Below are positions 16,019 to 23,636 of a stretch of 34,832 nt of DNA, piece by piece (the stretch's first letter is position 1; the number at the start of each line of letters is the position of its first letter). The position numbers were made by a program, and so were the translations under genes. Under the pieces are notes generated by a model. It was not told where the DNA came from and did no database searches. It saw only the letters and a program-made list of their open reading frames with translations. The stretch lies in contig CAJTVT010000029.1 in assembly GCA_910580015.1 (NCBI GenBank), positions 1 through 34,832 on the forward strand, written 5' to 3'. Source of the stretch: an uncultured Lachnospiraceae bacterium. Its GTDB lineage: Bacteria > Bacillota > Clostridia > Lachnospirales > Lachnospiraceae.

Positions 16019-16549
16019 ATGAATATATGGCACGATATCAGAGAGGATCGGATTCTTCCCACAGATTTTATCTCCGTGATTGAGATTTCCAAGGGAAGTA
16101 AGAAAAAATATGAGCTTGATAAAGAGACCGGAATGCTTTCCCTTGATCGTATTTTATTTACCGCCACTCATTATCCGATGAATTATGGGTTTATTCCAAG
16201 GACTTATGGGGATGATAAGGATCCTTTGGATGTGCTGCTGCTCTGCTCGGAGGCGATTGAGCCGTTGACGTTGGTGCGCAGTTATCCCATTGGCGTGATC
16301 AGGATGGAAGATGGGGGTATGGGGGATGAAAAAATTATTGCCATCCCATATGGCGACCCAACATACAATGGATATACAGATATCAGCGAATTGCCCAAGC
16401 ATATTTTTGAAGAGGTGAGACATTTCTTTTCTGTCTACAAGAATCTAGAGGGGAAAGATACGATGGTGAAAGAGGTTGGAGGGGCGATTGATGCCGTGAA
16501 GATTATTGAGGATTGTATAAAAAACTACAAAGAAAAATTTGGAAAATAA
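16019..16549 (+). CDS. ppa: Inorganic pyrophosphatase (family I)
   Basis: A 176-residue soluble enzyme that hydrolyses pyrophosphate to two phosphates and so pulls biosynthetic reactions forward. The metal-binding signature is DDKDPLDV (D66, D68, D71), with HYPMNYGFIPRTY ahead of it and GDEKIIAIPYGDP later, both typical of the family. AAAGGAGG lies before the ATG. The aminotransferase gene follows 23 bp later on the same strand, and the pair may be co-transcribed. Confidence 0.95.
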   Translation: MNIWHDIREDRILPTDFISVIEISKGSKKKYELDKETGMLSLDRILFTATHYPMNYGFIPRTYGDDKDPLDVLLLCSEAIEPLTLVRSYPIGVIRMEDGGMGDEKIIAIPYGDPTYNGYTDISELPKHIFEEVRHFFSVYKNLEGKDTMVKEVGGAIDAVKIIEDCIKNYKEKFGK

Positions 16550-16572
16550 CAGCGTTGAGATAAGGAGAGCGT

Positions 16573-17709
16573 ATGTATAAGATAATGACTCCTGGGCCAA
16601 CCCAGGTAAAAGAACATGTTCGTCAAGCCAGGGCAAGGGTGTGTACAAACCCAGATCTGGATGAAACATTTGTGGAATACTATAAGGAGACTTGTGAATT
16701 GATTAGCCGTCTGCTCCACACCAGCAATGAAACGCTGATTCTTGGAGGAGAGGGAATTTTGGGACTGGAGGCTGCTTGTGCCTCTCTGACAGAGCCTGGG
16801 GATCGGGTATTGGTTTTGGATAATGGGGTATTTGGAAAGGGATTCGTAGATTTTGTGTCCATGTATGGAGGTGTTCCAAGGCTGTATACCGTAGATGGCA
16901 GAAATCCCATTGATCCAGTGGCTTTTGCGGCGTTTCTGGAAAAAGATCATGATTATAAATACGCCACATTGGTACACTGTGACACCCCAAGCGGCATCTT
17001 AAATGATATCAGCGCCCTCTGTCCTTTGCTGGATCAATATGGAATTGTTACTGTGGTGGATTCTGTATCTTCAATGTTCGGGGAGGAGATACGAGTGGAT
17101 GAATCTAAGATAGATATTTTATGCGGAGGTTCCCAGAAAGCGGTATCAGCCCCTCCAGGACTTACGTTTGTGACATTGAGCGATAGAGCCAAAAAAGTGA
17201 TGGCACAGAGGAAGACTCCAATTGCGGCTTTTTACGCGAATTTGAGAATCTTCGAAGGTTATTATGAGAATAAGTGGTTTCCATATACCATGCCCATCAG
17301 TGATATTTATGGACTTCGGGCGGCGCTAGATGAGATTGCAGAAGATTCTGAAATGTTGGCGCGTCATGCTCAGATTGGTTCAGCTTGCCGAAAGGCGTTG
17401 ACAGATGCAGGGTTGCATCTACATCTGGAAAGTGGATTTTCCAATACGGTTACTGTGTTTGAGGTTCCAGAAAAAACTACAGCAAAAGAAATTCTTCAGA
17501 TGATGAGAGAGGAACATGAAATCTTGTTGGCGGGGTCCTTGGGAACGCTCAATGGACAAGTGATCCGCATTGGCCATATGGGTGCAAATGCCAATTTCCA
17601 AGATATGGCACAGACCATGGGGGCGCTGGATTCTGTCCTGAGCAAACTGGGCATAACATTGACCCTTTCCTTAGAGAAAAGATTCTGTGAATTGTGTGAG
17701 AAATGTTAG
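16573..17709 (+). CDS. Class V PLP aminotransferase (alanine-glyoxylate/serine-pyruvate type)
   Basis: A 378-residue fold-type I PLP enzyme. Its start, MTPGPTQV, is the typical substrate-binding opening of the alanine-glyoxylate/serine-pyruvate/phosphonate aminotransferase group. The LGGEGILGLEAA phosphate cup, HCDTPSG, VVDSVSSM (the aspartate that binds the pyridine nitrogen) and GGSQKAVSAPPGL with Schiff-base lysine K189 are all present. The exact amino donor and acceptor cannot be read from sequence; 2-aminoethylphosphonate and alanine are alternatives. The C-terminus is cysteine-rich (FCELCEKC), which is unusual and could bind a metal or be a chance tail. It lies between ppa and nadA. Confidence 0.85.
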   Translation: MYKIMTPGPTQVKEHVRQARARVCTNPDLDETFVEYYKETCELISRLLHTSNETLILGGEGILGLEAACASLTEPGDRVLVLDNGVFGKGFVDFVSMYGGVPRLYTVDGRNPIDPVAFAAFLEKDHDYKYATLVHCDTPSGILNDISALCPLLDQYGIVTVVDSVSSMFGEEIRVDESKIDILCGGSQKAVSAPPGLTFVTLSDRAKKVMAQRKTPIAAFYANLRIFEGYYENKWFPYTMPISDIYGLRAALDEIAEDSEMLARHAQIGSACRKALTDAGLHLHLESGFSNTVTVFEVPEKTTAKEILQMMREEHEILLAGSLGTLNGQVIRIGHMGANANFQDMAQTMGALDSVLSKLGITLTLSLEKRFCELCEKC

Positions 17710-17760
17710 CAATTCTACAAGCGAGACAAAGATAAAAATTGTTCTAAGTCTGAAGAGGGA

Positions 17761-17834
17761 TTGACAGATGTGAAATCTTGTGAGATAGTAAGCAGAAAAG
17801 GAAAACGTGGACAAAACAGTGAGAGCGTTTCCTT
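17761..17834 (+). promoter_or_regulatory. nadA promoter and leader hairpin
   Basis: TTGACA (17761-17766), a 17-bp spacer and GATAGT (17784-17789). The leader holds a stem, AAGGAA(A)ACG with CGTTTCCTT (17798-17834), 28 bp before the ATG. It has no U-tract, so an operator or RNA element is as likely as a terminator. Confidence 0.55.
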
Positions 17835-17862
17835 ATATTACGATTAGAAAGCAGGGGCAGAT

Positions 17863-18765
17863 ATGTCAACCATACATAAAATTAATGAATTAAAAAAACA
17901 GCGAGATGCGGTGATTCTGGCACATTATTATGTCAATGACGAAGTACAGGCGATTGCAGATTATGTGGGAGATTCCTTTTACTTGAGCAAGGCGGCCACC
18001 AATATTCAGGCAAAGACCATACTATTTTGTGGCGTGTCCTTTATGGGAGAGAGCGCTAAGATTTTAAATCCGAAAAAGACAGTGATTATGCCAGATTTAG
18101 AGGCAGATTGTCCAATGGCTCATATGGCCGATAGCGCAAAAATTGAGCAATTGCGCAGAGAGTACCCAGATTTAGCTGTAGTTTGTTATATTAACTCCAC
18201 GGCAAAATTAAAAACTTATTCGGATGTGTGCGTTACCTCATCCAATGCTGTCAAGATTGTGAAAGCCTTGCCCAATCAACATATTTACTTTATTCCAGAC
18301 GAAAATCTTGGAAGATATGTGGCGTCTCAGGTGCCAGAGAAACATATTATTTTAAACGAAGGTTATTGTCATGTGCATAAGGACATTACCGCAGCAAGCG
18401 TACAGAAGACAAAGGAAGCACATCCAGGGGCTGAAATCCTGGTGCATCCAGAATGTACCAAGGATGTGACAGAGCTGGCAGATTATATAGGAAGTACATC
18501 AGGAATTATTGATTACGCAGAGCAAAGTAAGGCAGAAGAATTTATTATTTGTACGGAATTGGGGGTTTTGTATGAATTAAAACAAAAGAATCCAGACAAG
18601 CGATTCTATTCCGCAGGGCATCAACAGTGTTGTCCAGATATGAAGCGGATTACCCTTGAGAAAGTGGCAGAGGCGTTGGAACAGATGACGAACTTTGTGG
18701 AGATGGAAGAGGAATTGCGGATTCGTGCCAATAGACCCTTGGAGCGGATGTTGGAATTAGGGTAA
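17863..18765 (+). CDS. nadA: Quinolinate synthase
   Basis: A 300-residue enzyme that condenses iminoaspartate with dihydroxyacetone phosphate to quinolinate in NAD synthesis. It uses a [4Fe-4S] cluster; the three ligand regions are ADC83P, HPEC198TKD and QQC256C257PDMK. Other family motifs are ILAHYYVNDEVQ, VGDSFYLSKAA and YINSTAKLKTYSDV. The length fits the compact form found in many anaerobes. No nadB (aspartate oxidase) or nadC is adjacent, although these three usually cluster. The ribosome binding site is modest (AGGGGC). Confidence 0.95.
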   Translation: MSTIHKINELKKQRDAVILAHYYVNDEVQAIADYVGDSFYLSKAATNIQAKTILFCGVSFMGESAKILNPKKTVIMPDLEADCPMAHMADSAKIEQLRREYPDLAVVCYINSTAKLKTYSDVCVTSSNAVKIVKALPNQHIYFIPDENLGRYVASQVPEKHIILNEGYCHVHKDITAASVQKTKEAHPGAEILVHPECTKDVTELADYIGSTSGIIDYAEQSKAEEFIICTELGVLYELKQKNPDKRFYSAGHQQCCPDMKRITLEKVAEALEQMTNFVEMEEELRIRANRPLERMLELG

Positions 18766-18806
18766 TCATTCGGAAAGAGGCTGTCAGGAGATGACAGAGT
18801 TACATT

Positions 18807-18858
18807 ATAGATGGTTGGAAACTTTTCAGTTTCACAACCATCTATAGTATTTTAATTC
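18807..18858. terminator. Terminator after nadA
   Basis: ATAGATGGTTG-GAAAC pairs with GTTTC-a-CAACCATCTAT and is followed by TATTTTAATT. The flanking CTGTCA/TGACAG copies (18781-18797, and TGACAGC near 18866) can form further stems. Confidence 0.85.
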
Positions 18859-18912
18859 TATGTTTTGACAGCTACTTTTTGTTATCTGAGATCTTATATG
18901 CTATCAAGAATT

Positions 18913-19617
18913 TTATTTCTCAGAGAAATTCCGGTTGTAAATATATCGTGCAAGATATACAAAAGGTGTGTCAGCAAGGCTTGTGGCTATAAAGATCACA
19001 TAACTGGAGAGCGTAATGGAAATCAGTGACGGTATGTTGTAGGTGCCAAAGAAAGCTCCAAAGGTAAACAACACAGCATTTAAAAACTGGGAAATCAGAG
19101 TGGAGCCATTGTTGCGAAGCCACAAAAACCTTTTTCGATCGCCAAATTTGCGGCTGGTAAATTCCCACCATCTGTGGTAAGCCCAGACGTCGAAAAATTG
19201 GACTGCCACATACACGGCAATTCCCACCAGCATTAATCGTGGAGTATTGGAAAACACAGTGCGAATGGCTGGGGAGGCAAAATCATTTTCATTGGGAAGA
19301 TACAACATCCAAGACTGGCTGATCAGAATAAATATCACGGAAGTTGCGATTCCCATCCACACCGCAGTCTGGGCGGCTTTTTTTCCATATAATTCACTTA
19401 GAATATCCGTCACCAGGAACGTGGAGGCGAACAGAATATTGCCCAATGTCATTTCCATGCCAAAAGCATTTATCAAAATCAGGACTTCAATATTTGCTGA
19501 GATGGTTGCCACGATGGTCCAAAGATACAGACCCTGGTCCCGAAACAAGCGAAACAGCCCTAACACAATCGTATAAGTTACAATCAGAGATAAGATTAAA
19601 AGTATTTCATTCTGCAT
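18913..19617 (-). CDS. YhhQ/QPTR-family queuosine precursor transporter
   Basis: A 234-residue integral membrane protein with about six hydrophobic helices. It carries the family's conserved polar segments FLVTDILSELYGKKAAQ, YVAVQFFDVWAYHRWWE and WLRNNGSTLISQFLNA. YhhQ-type proteins import preQ0, preQ1 or queuine across the inner membrane. Its ATG overlaps the end of the radical SAM gene by 11 bp, so the two are translationally coupled. Both lie behind a preQ1-I riboswitch, and the context strongly supports queuosine precursor uptake. The stop is followed by a convergent stretch shared with the nadA terminator region. Confidence 0.93.
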   Translation of the reverse strand: MQNEILLILSLIVTYTIVLGLFRLFRDQGLYLWTIVATISANIEVLILINAFGMEMTLGNILFASTFLVTDILSELYGKKAAQTAVWMGIATSVIFILISQSWMLYLPNENDFASPAIRTVFSNTPRLMLVGIAVYVAVQFFDVWAYHRWWEFTSRKFGDRKRFLWLRNNGSTLISQFLNAVLFTFGAFFGTYNIPSLISITLSSYVIFIATSLADTPFVYLARYIYNRNFSEK

Positions 19618-20341
19618 GTTCTACAACACCTCCTACGCCAAAAGCCGTGTTTTCCATAAGAATATCCACTCGACAGTCTTCTATATATTTGGGATAAAGT
19701 TCCCTGGCAAAAATGGCAATGACCTTTGGATCTGGTTTGATGGGTTTTCGATTTTCCTGCATGATATTGATACATACCCGTTCAAAATAGGCAAGACCCG
19801 TCTGGATATCCTGGTCCATTTGTTCTAGACTCTGACCAGGAATGCCCTGTAACAAGCATACCTCGTCAAAATATGCAGCAATTTCTTTTGGATTATCTGT
19901 GTCAATTCCTTTGTCCAGATAGCATTCCCGAAACAAGAAATCAAAGGTTTCCACTCCAATTTTAAGCTTAAGTTCGATGTTGAGGGCAGCAAATCGGTTT
20001 CGAAAATCTGCAATTGCATCACGGTGACGCCAGTGGCACTCAAAATGTACTTGGCTTATCTGTTTTTCTTGGCAGATTTGTTCTATCAGTCTAAGGGTTG
20101 CTTCGTCCAGATCTACAAAACTGCCAGAGTTGATAACTTCCAATTTTCTGTAAATTCCAGTTACCTTTTTAAGCTGCTTTTGGTTTAAAGCAAAATTGGC
20201 TTGCTCATCCTTGGAGGAATCCAGGTGATAGTCGCAGAACCGGCAGCGCCGCCAACTGCATCCCTTTCCTCTAAGCATCACGATTTCTCTGGGATTCTTT
20301 TCGTGGATGACAGCATAACGGTTGGGGTTAAATTCTTCCAT
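19607..20341 (-). CDS. Radical SAM protein, candidate queuine lyase (QueL-like)
   Basis: A 244-residue protein. The start at 20341 follows AAAGGA; an upstream in-frame start falls in the riboswitch leader and is rejected. The cluster motif is C28-S-W-R-R-C33-R-F-C36, which is CX4CX2C rather than the usual CX3CX2C. Later segments (VINSGSFVDLDEATL, ECHWRHRD, KIGVETFDFLFRE, GIPGQSLEQM) fit the TIM-barrel of radical SAM enzymes. It is co-transcribed with a YhhQ-type importer under a preQ1 riboswitch. Known queuine salvage in C. difficile uses a radical SAM lyase, QueL, that turns queuine into preQ1, and this gene has the right context. The function is inferred from context and general similarity. 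Confidence 0.72.
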   Translation of the reverse strand: MEEFNPNRYAVIHEKNPREIVMLRGKGCSWRRCRFCDYHLDSSKDEQANFALNQKQLKKVTGIYRKLEVINSGSFVDLDEATLRLIEQICQEKQISQVHFECHWRHRDAIADFRNRFAALNIELKLKIGVETFDFLFRECYLDKGIDTDNPKEIAAYFDEVCLLQGIPGQSLEQMDQDIQTGLAYFERVCINIMQENRKPIKPDPKVIAIFARELYPKYIEDCRVDILMENTAFGVGGVVEHAE

Positions 20342-20386
20342 GATTGGTCCTTTCCGACAGTTCCAAAGTACCAAATATGATTTCAT

Positions 20387-20410
20387 AAAAATGGGCGCAA
20401 AAACGCGCCC
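20387..20410 (-). terminator. Second tandem terminator in the queuosine leader
   Basis: On the minus strand GGGCGC-gtttt-tGCGCCC is followed by ATTTTTATG. It lies about 46 nt before the radical SAM start codon and is independent of the upstream terminator. Confidence 0.85.
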
Positions 20411-20415
20411 ACAAT

Positions 20416-20460
20416 AAAAAACGGCAAACTCCGGCACAATTGCACGGAAAACAACCGTTT
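20416..20460 (-). terminator. First (riboswitch-associated) terminator
   Basis: On the minus strand AAACGG pairs with CCGTTT and an inner CCG…CGG stem extends it, followed by TTTTTT. It lies 6 nt after the preQ1 aptamer, placed as the expression platform for transcription attenuation. Confidence 0.75.
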
Positions 20461-20466
20461 CTCAAA

Positions 20467-20508
20467 TCCCTAGTTTTGTTTAGAGACAGGATGGTCACGA
20501 ACTGTCTT
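20467..20508 (-). promoter_or_regulatory. preQ1-I riboswitch aptamer
   Basis: On the minus strand stem P1 is AGACAG/CTGTCT (20502-20507 with 20484-20489). The loop reads TTCGTGACCATC, and the tail CTAAACAAAACTAGGG matches the A-rich segment that docks into P1 in the preQ1-I class; the thermophile Tte aptamer has TTAACAAAACAAGGG at that place. It is followed directly by an intrinsic terminator and the radical SAM and YhhQ-type genes. The expected logic is preQ1 binding favouring termination and lowering import and salvage when precursor is plentiful. Confidence 0.85.
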
Positions 20509-20526
20509 ATGTAATTTTCGCTGATG

Positions 20527-20555
20527 ATTATACTATGGATGCCAAAAGATTGCAA
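20527..20555 (-). promoter_or_regulatory. Promoter of the queuosine salvage operon
   Basis: On the minus strand TTGCAA (plus 20550-20555), a 17-bp spacer and a perfect TATAAT (plus 20527-20532), about 18 nt upstream of the riboswitch. Confidence 0.85.
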
Positions 20556-20601
20556 GAGGAATTTTCAGATTGTAAGTAAAATTGACTTTCTAGTGTGTCG
20601 T

Positions 20602-20633
20602 TGTTGGGATAAATTTTAGACCATAACCCAACA
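20602..20633. repeat. Inverted repeat upstream of cbiD
   Basis: TGTTGGG (20602-20608) pairs with CCCAACA (20627-20633) across an 18-nt A/T-rich loop, 98 bp before the cbiD ATG. It could be an operator or hairpin. No cobalamin riboswitch signature is present here. Confidence 0.45.
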
Positions 20634-20731
20634 TAAAAAACACTTTGCTTTTATTTCGAAATATGCTAGTATAAAGAAAATTTAAAAGATTTTAACTTGA
20701 GAAGATTTTATTGTGTTGAGAAGGAAACAAA

Positions 20732-22018
20732 ATGAAGCAGTGTAGGCAGGAGAAAACCACACAGAAATTCCCGAATGGATTGGAAGCATATTACAAGAAT
20801 GTGGATGGAAGAAAACTTCGTCTGGGTTATACCACTGGAAGTTGTGCAGCAGCCGCTGCAAAGGCGGCAGCCAAGATGCTGCTTACCAAGGAACCAGTGT
20901 ATGATGTGAAGCTGTTGACACCGAGGGGAATTTCTTTGCATCTGGAAGTGTTGGATATAACATGGGGAAAAGAGTATGTGTCCTGCGCAATCCAAAAAGA
21001 CGCTGGAGAGGATCCAGACGTGACAGATGGGATTCTTGTGTATGCCAAAGTGTCAAAAAAACAGCAACAAGCGGTGGATAAAATAGTATTTGCGGGGAAT
21101 GATTTTACAGGCTGTGACGTTAACTGTTCCTCAAAGGAGCGTATTCGCATTGTGGGTGGTCCTGGGGTTGGCCTTGTGACAAAACCAGGTTTGGAACAAC
21201 CGCAAGGGGCATGGGCCATCAACCAGATACCAAGAAAGATGATTGTAGAGCAGTTAGAACAGATTTGCCAGGAGTATCATTATTCAGAAGAATTGGAAGT
21301 TACAATATCTGTGCCAGAAGGAAAAGCTTTGGCAGAGAAAACCTTTAATCCAAGACTTGGGATTGTGGGCGGCATATCCATTTTGGGAACGACAGGAATT
21401 GTGGAGCCTATGAGTGAGACGGCTTTATTGTCAAGTATCCGTCTGGAATTGCAACAGCAGTCAGCGCTTGGCAGAAAAAGTCTGCTGATTACTCCAGGAA
21501 ATTATGGACAGGCATTTTTACAAAGGAATTTTCCTCTTTTGCTTCACCAAGGGATTAAGTGCAGTAACTTTGTGGGAGAGACCATTGAAATTGCAGCAGA
21601 GTTAGGAATGGAAAATCTTCTGTTTGTGGCACATATAGGTAAATTTATCAAGGTGGCTGGGGGAATTTTCCAGACACATTCCAGAATTGCAGATGCCCGA
21701 ATGGAGATTCTTACAGCAAACGCAGCCCTGGCAGGAGCGGGACAACCTATTTTGACGGAGATTATGGAGGCTGTCACCACAGAGGAAGGGATTCAAATCT
21801 TGCAAAAGGCAGGATATTTGGAACAGACGATGAAATATGTAATGGAGCATATTCAGTTTCATTTTGAGAGACGCAGTTTCGGAAAGTTGAATCTTGGAGC
21901 AGTGGTATTTTCCAGTGAATTAGCGAAACGCACTCAGGGAAGTGGAGAATTGGGCAGGACAGCCAATGCGGAGGAACTTATTCAGAAAATTAAAATAGAG
22001 ACAAATCAGGAACAGTAA
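20732..22018 (+). CDS. cbiD: Cobalt-precorrin-5B C1-methyltransferase CbiD
   Basis: A 428-residue enzyme. CbiD transfers a methyl group to C1 of the corrin ring, in the anaerobic early-cobalt pathway. The N-terminal GYTTGSCAAAAAKAA signature (about 32-46) is diagnostic, and IVGGISILGTTGIVEPMSE and GGIFQTHSRIADARMEI follow. At 428 residues it is longer than most family members (about 370), with a 30-residue N-terminal extension. First gene of the cobalamin operon, read away from the queuosine operon. A -10-like TATAAA (about 20677) lies upstream but the -35 spacing (19 bp) is poor. The stop overlaps the first of three micro-ORFs (TAATG). Confidence 0.95.
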   Translation: MKQCRQEKTTQKFPNGLEAYYKNVDGRKLRLGYTTGSCAAAAAKAAAKMLLTKEPVYDVKLLTPRGISLHLEVLDITWGKEYVSCAIQKDAGEDPDVTDGILVYAKVSKKQQQAVDKIVFAGNDFTGCDVNCSSKERIRIVGGPGVGLVTKPGLEQPQGAWAINQIPRKMIVEQLEQICQEYHYSEELEVTISVPEGKALAEKTFNPRLGIVGGISILGTTGIVEPMSETALLSSIRLELQQQSALGRKSLLITPGNYGQAFLQRNFPLLLHQGIKCSNFVGETIEIAAELGMENLLFVAHIGKFIKVAGGIFQTHSRIADARMEILTANAALAGAGQPILTEIMEAVTTEEGIQILQKAGYLEQTMKYVMEHIQFHFERRSFGKLNLGAVVFSSELAKRTQGSGELGRTANAEELIQKIKIETNQEQ

Positions 22019-22140
22019 TGAAAAAAGAAACGAAATAAGAAGCAAAGACAGGAAGAGTAATGGAGAAAGAAGCGAAATAAGAAACAAAGACAGGAAGAGT
22101 AATGAAGAAAGAAACGAAATAAGAAACAAAGAAAAAAACG
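22018..22140 (+). repeat. 42-bp tandem repeats with three micro-ORFs between cbiD and cbiL
   Basis: Near-identical 42-bp units place ATG codons at 22018, 22060 and 22102, exactly one period apart. Each opens a six-residue peptide (ATG plus five codons, MKKETK, MEKEAK, MKKETK) ending in TAA; the first ATG overlaps the cbiD stop as TAATG. The run begins with sequence also found at the cbiD 3' end (CAGGAACAGTAATG / CAGGAAGAGTAATG), which suggests origin by duplication of that junction. Confidence 0.85.
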
Positions 22141-22155
22141 GAAATGGAGAATAAA

Positions 22156-22860
22156 ATGACTGGAAAATTGTATGGAATTGGCGTAGGTCCTGGAGATCCA
22201 GAACTGCTAACGTTAAAAGCAATGCGTCTGATCTTGACCTGTGACGCGGTGGCGGTGCCAGGGGAGCCAAAAGAAGAGACAGCAGCATATCAGATTGTAC
22301 AACAGGCAGTGCCAGAAGTTGCGGACAAGGAATGCCTTGCACTTGATATGCCTATGACGAAAGATCCAGAACAATTAGAGAAAGGACACAGAGAAGCTTT
22401 TGCCATATTAAAAGAGGCCTTGGATCAGGGGAAAGATGTTGCATTTTTGACTCTGGGGGATCCATGCATTTATTCAACTTATATTTATATGCACAGGATG
22501 GCGATAGAGGCAGGCTATCAGACAGAGATTATCAGCGGGATCCCTTCGTTTTGTGCCGTTTCCGCCAGGTTGAATGAGGGGTTGGCAGAAAAATCCCAGA
22601 TGTTGCATATTATTCCCTCCACCTATGGTGTGGAGGATGGTTTGCAATTGCCAGGGACTCACATCTTGATGAAAGCAGGCAAAAAGCTTCATAAGGTAAA
22701 AGAACATCTTCAGAAGGAGATTTCAAAGGGAAGAAAACTTCAGATAGCAATGATAGAGAACTGTGGTATGCCAGAACAATGTATCTATCAAAGTCTGGAA
22801 GAGATGCCAGAACAAGCTGGATATTATACAACTGTGATTGTAAAGGAGCAAAGCGAATGA
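22156..22860 (+). CDS. cbiL: Precorrin-2/cobalt-factor II C20-methyltransferase CbiL
   Basis: A 234-residue tetrapyrrole methyltransferase that methylates C20 with SAM. The start at 22156 has GGAG six bases upstream, while an ATG four codons earlier overlaps that site. The family's GVGPGDPELLTLKA opening, TLGDPCIYSTY loop and SGIPSFCAVSARL segment are present. The length is normal for CbiL/CobI. Its stop overlaps the cbiF start (ATGA), showing tight coupling. Confidence 0.93.
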   Translation: MTGKLYGIGVGPGDPELLTLKAMRLILTCDAVAVPGEPKEETAAYQIVQQAVPEVADKECLALDMPMTKDPEQLEKGHREAFAILKEALDQGKDVAFLTLGDPCIYSTYIYMHRMAIEAGYQTEIISGIPSFCAVSARLNEGLAEKSQMLHIIPSTYGVEDGLQLPGTHILMKAGKKLHKVKEHLQKEISKGRKLQIAMIENCGMPEQCIYQSLEEMPEQAGYYTTVIVKEQSE

Positions 22861-23636
22861 TTTATTTTGTGGGGGCAGGCAGTGGAGCGCCTGATCTAAT
22901 TACGCTACGAGGACAAAGATTGTTGCAGCAGGCAGATGTGATTGTCTATGCTGGTTCCCTGGTAAATCCACTGCTATTAGAGGAAAAAAAGCCAGAATGT
23001 GTGGTATACAACAGCGCAGAGATGACTTTGGAGGAAATAGCAGAAGTGATGATACAGGCAGAACAGGCAGGAAAAATAACAGTGCGTCTGCACACCGGGG
23101 ATCCCTGTCTGTATGGGGCCGTGCGAGAACAGATGGATCTCTTAGATCAGGAACAGATCCCATATGAATATTGCCCAGGAGTCAGTTCTTTTTGTGGAGC
23201 AGCAGCAGCGTTAAATCTGGAATATACGTTGCCAGATGTGTCCCAGAGCGTTATCATTACCAGAATGGCAGGGAGGACACCTGTGCCAGAAAAAGAAGAG
23301 ATCGCGTCCCTTGCAGCACATCAGGCCACAATGGTAGTTTTTCTCAGCGCTGGAATGTTGGAAAAACTACAGGAACGTTTTCTGGAAGGGGGATATCAAA
23401 AAGATACCCCAGCGGCAATTGTATATAAGGCAACCTGGGAAGAGGAAGAAGCCTATGTGTGCACAGTTGGAACGCTGGCGCAGACGGCCAAGGAGCATGG
23501 AATATCCAAGACAGCATTGATCATTGTGGGAGATGTGGTAACACACAACAGCTACCGGAGAAGCGATCTGTATCATCCAGAGTTTGAAACAGAATTTCGC
23601 CGACGAAAATCAGAAAAAGAGAAGAAAAAGCTATGA
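22857..23636 (+). CDS. cbiF: Precorrin-4/cobalt-precorrin-4 C11-methyltransferase CbiF
   Basis: A 259-residue enzyme that methylates C11. It starts with IYFVGAGSGAPDLITLRGQR and carries LHTGDPCLYGAVREQM, CPGVSSFCGAAAAL and TRMAGRTPVPE, all characteristic of CbiF/CobM. AAGGAG lies 8 bases upstream of the ATG, which overlaps the cbiL stop by 4 bp. The tail is lysine- and arginine-rich (RRRKSEKEKKKL). Its stop is overlapped by the ATG of a 32-codon ORF. Confidence 0.95.
   Translation: MIYFVGAGSGAPDLITLRGQRLLQQADVIVYAGSLVNPLLLEEKKPECVVYNSAEMTLEEIAEVMIQAEQAGKITVRLHTGDPCLYGAVREQMDLLDQEQIPYEYCPGVSSFCGAAAALNLEYTLPDVSQSVIITRMAGRTPVPEKEEIASLAAHQATMVVFLSAGMLEKLQERFLEGGYQKDTPAAIVYKATWEEEEAYVCTVGTLAQTAKEHGISKTALIIVGDVVTHNSYRRSDLYHPEFETEFRRRKSEKEKKKL

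Noticed and set aside
20509..20731. B12 riboswitch between the queuosine and cobalamin operons
   Set aside because: The region is too short after the queuosine promoter is taken out, and no B12-box-like conserved block is visible.
21920..22342. 140-codon minus-strand leucine-rich frame over the 42-bp repeats
   Set aside because: It is a frame through purine-rich tandem repeats read in reverse and has no ribosome binding site. It is a shadow of repeat composition.
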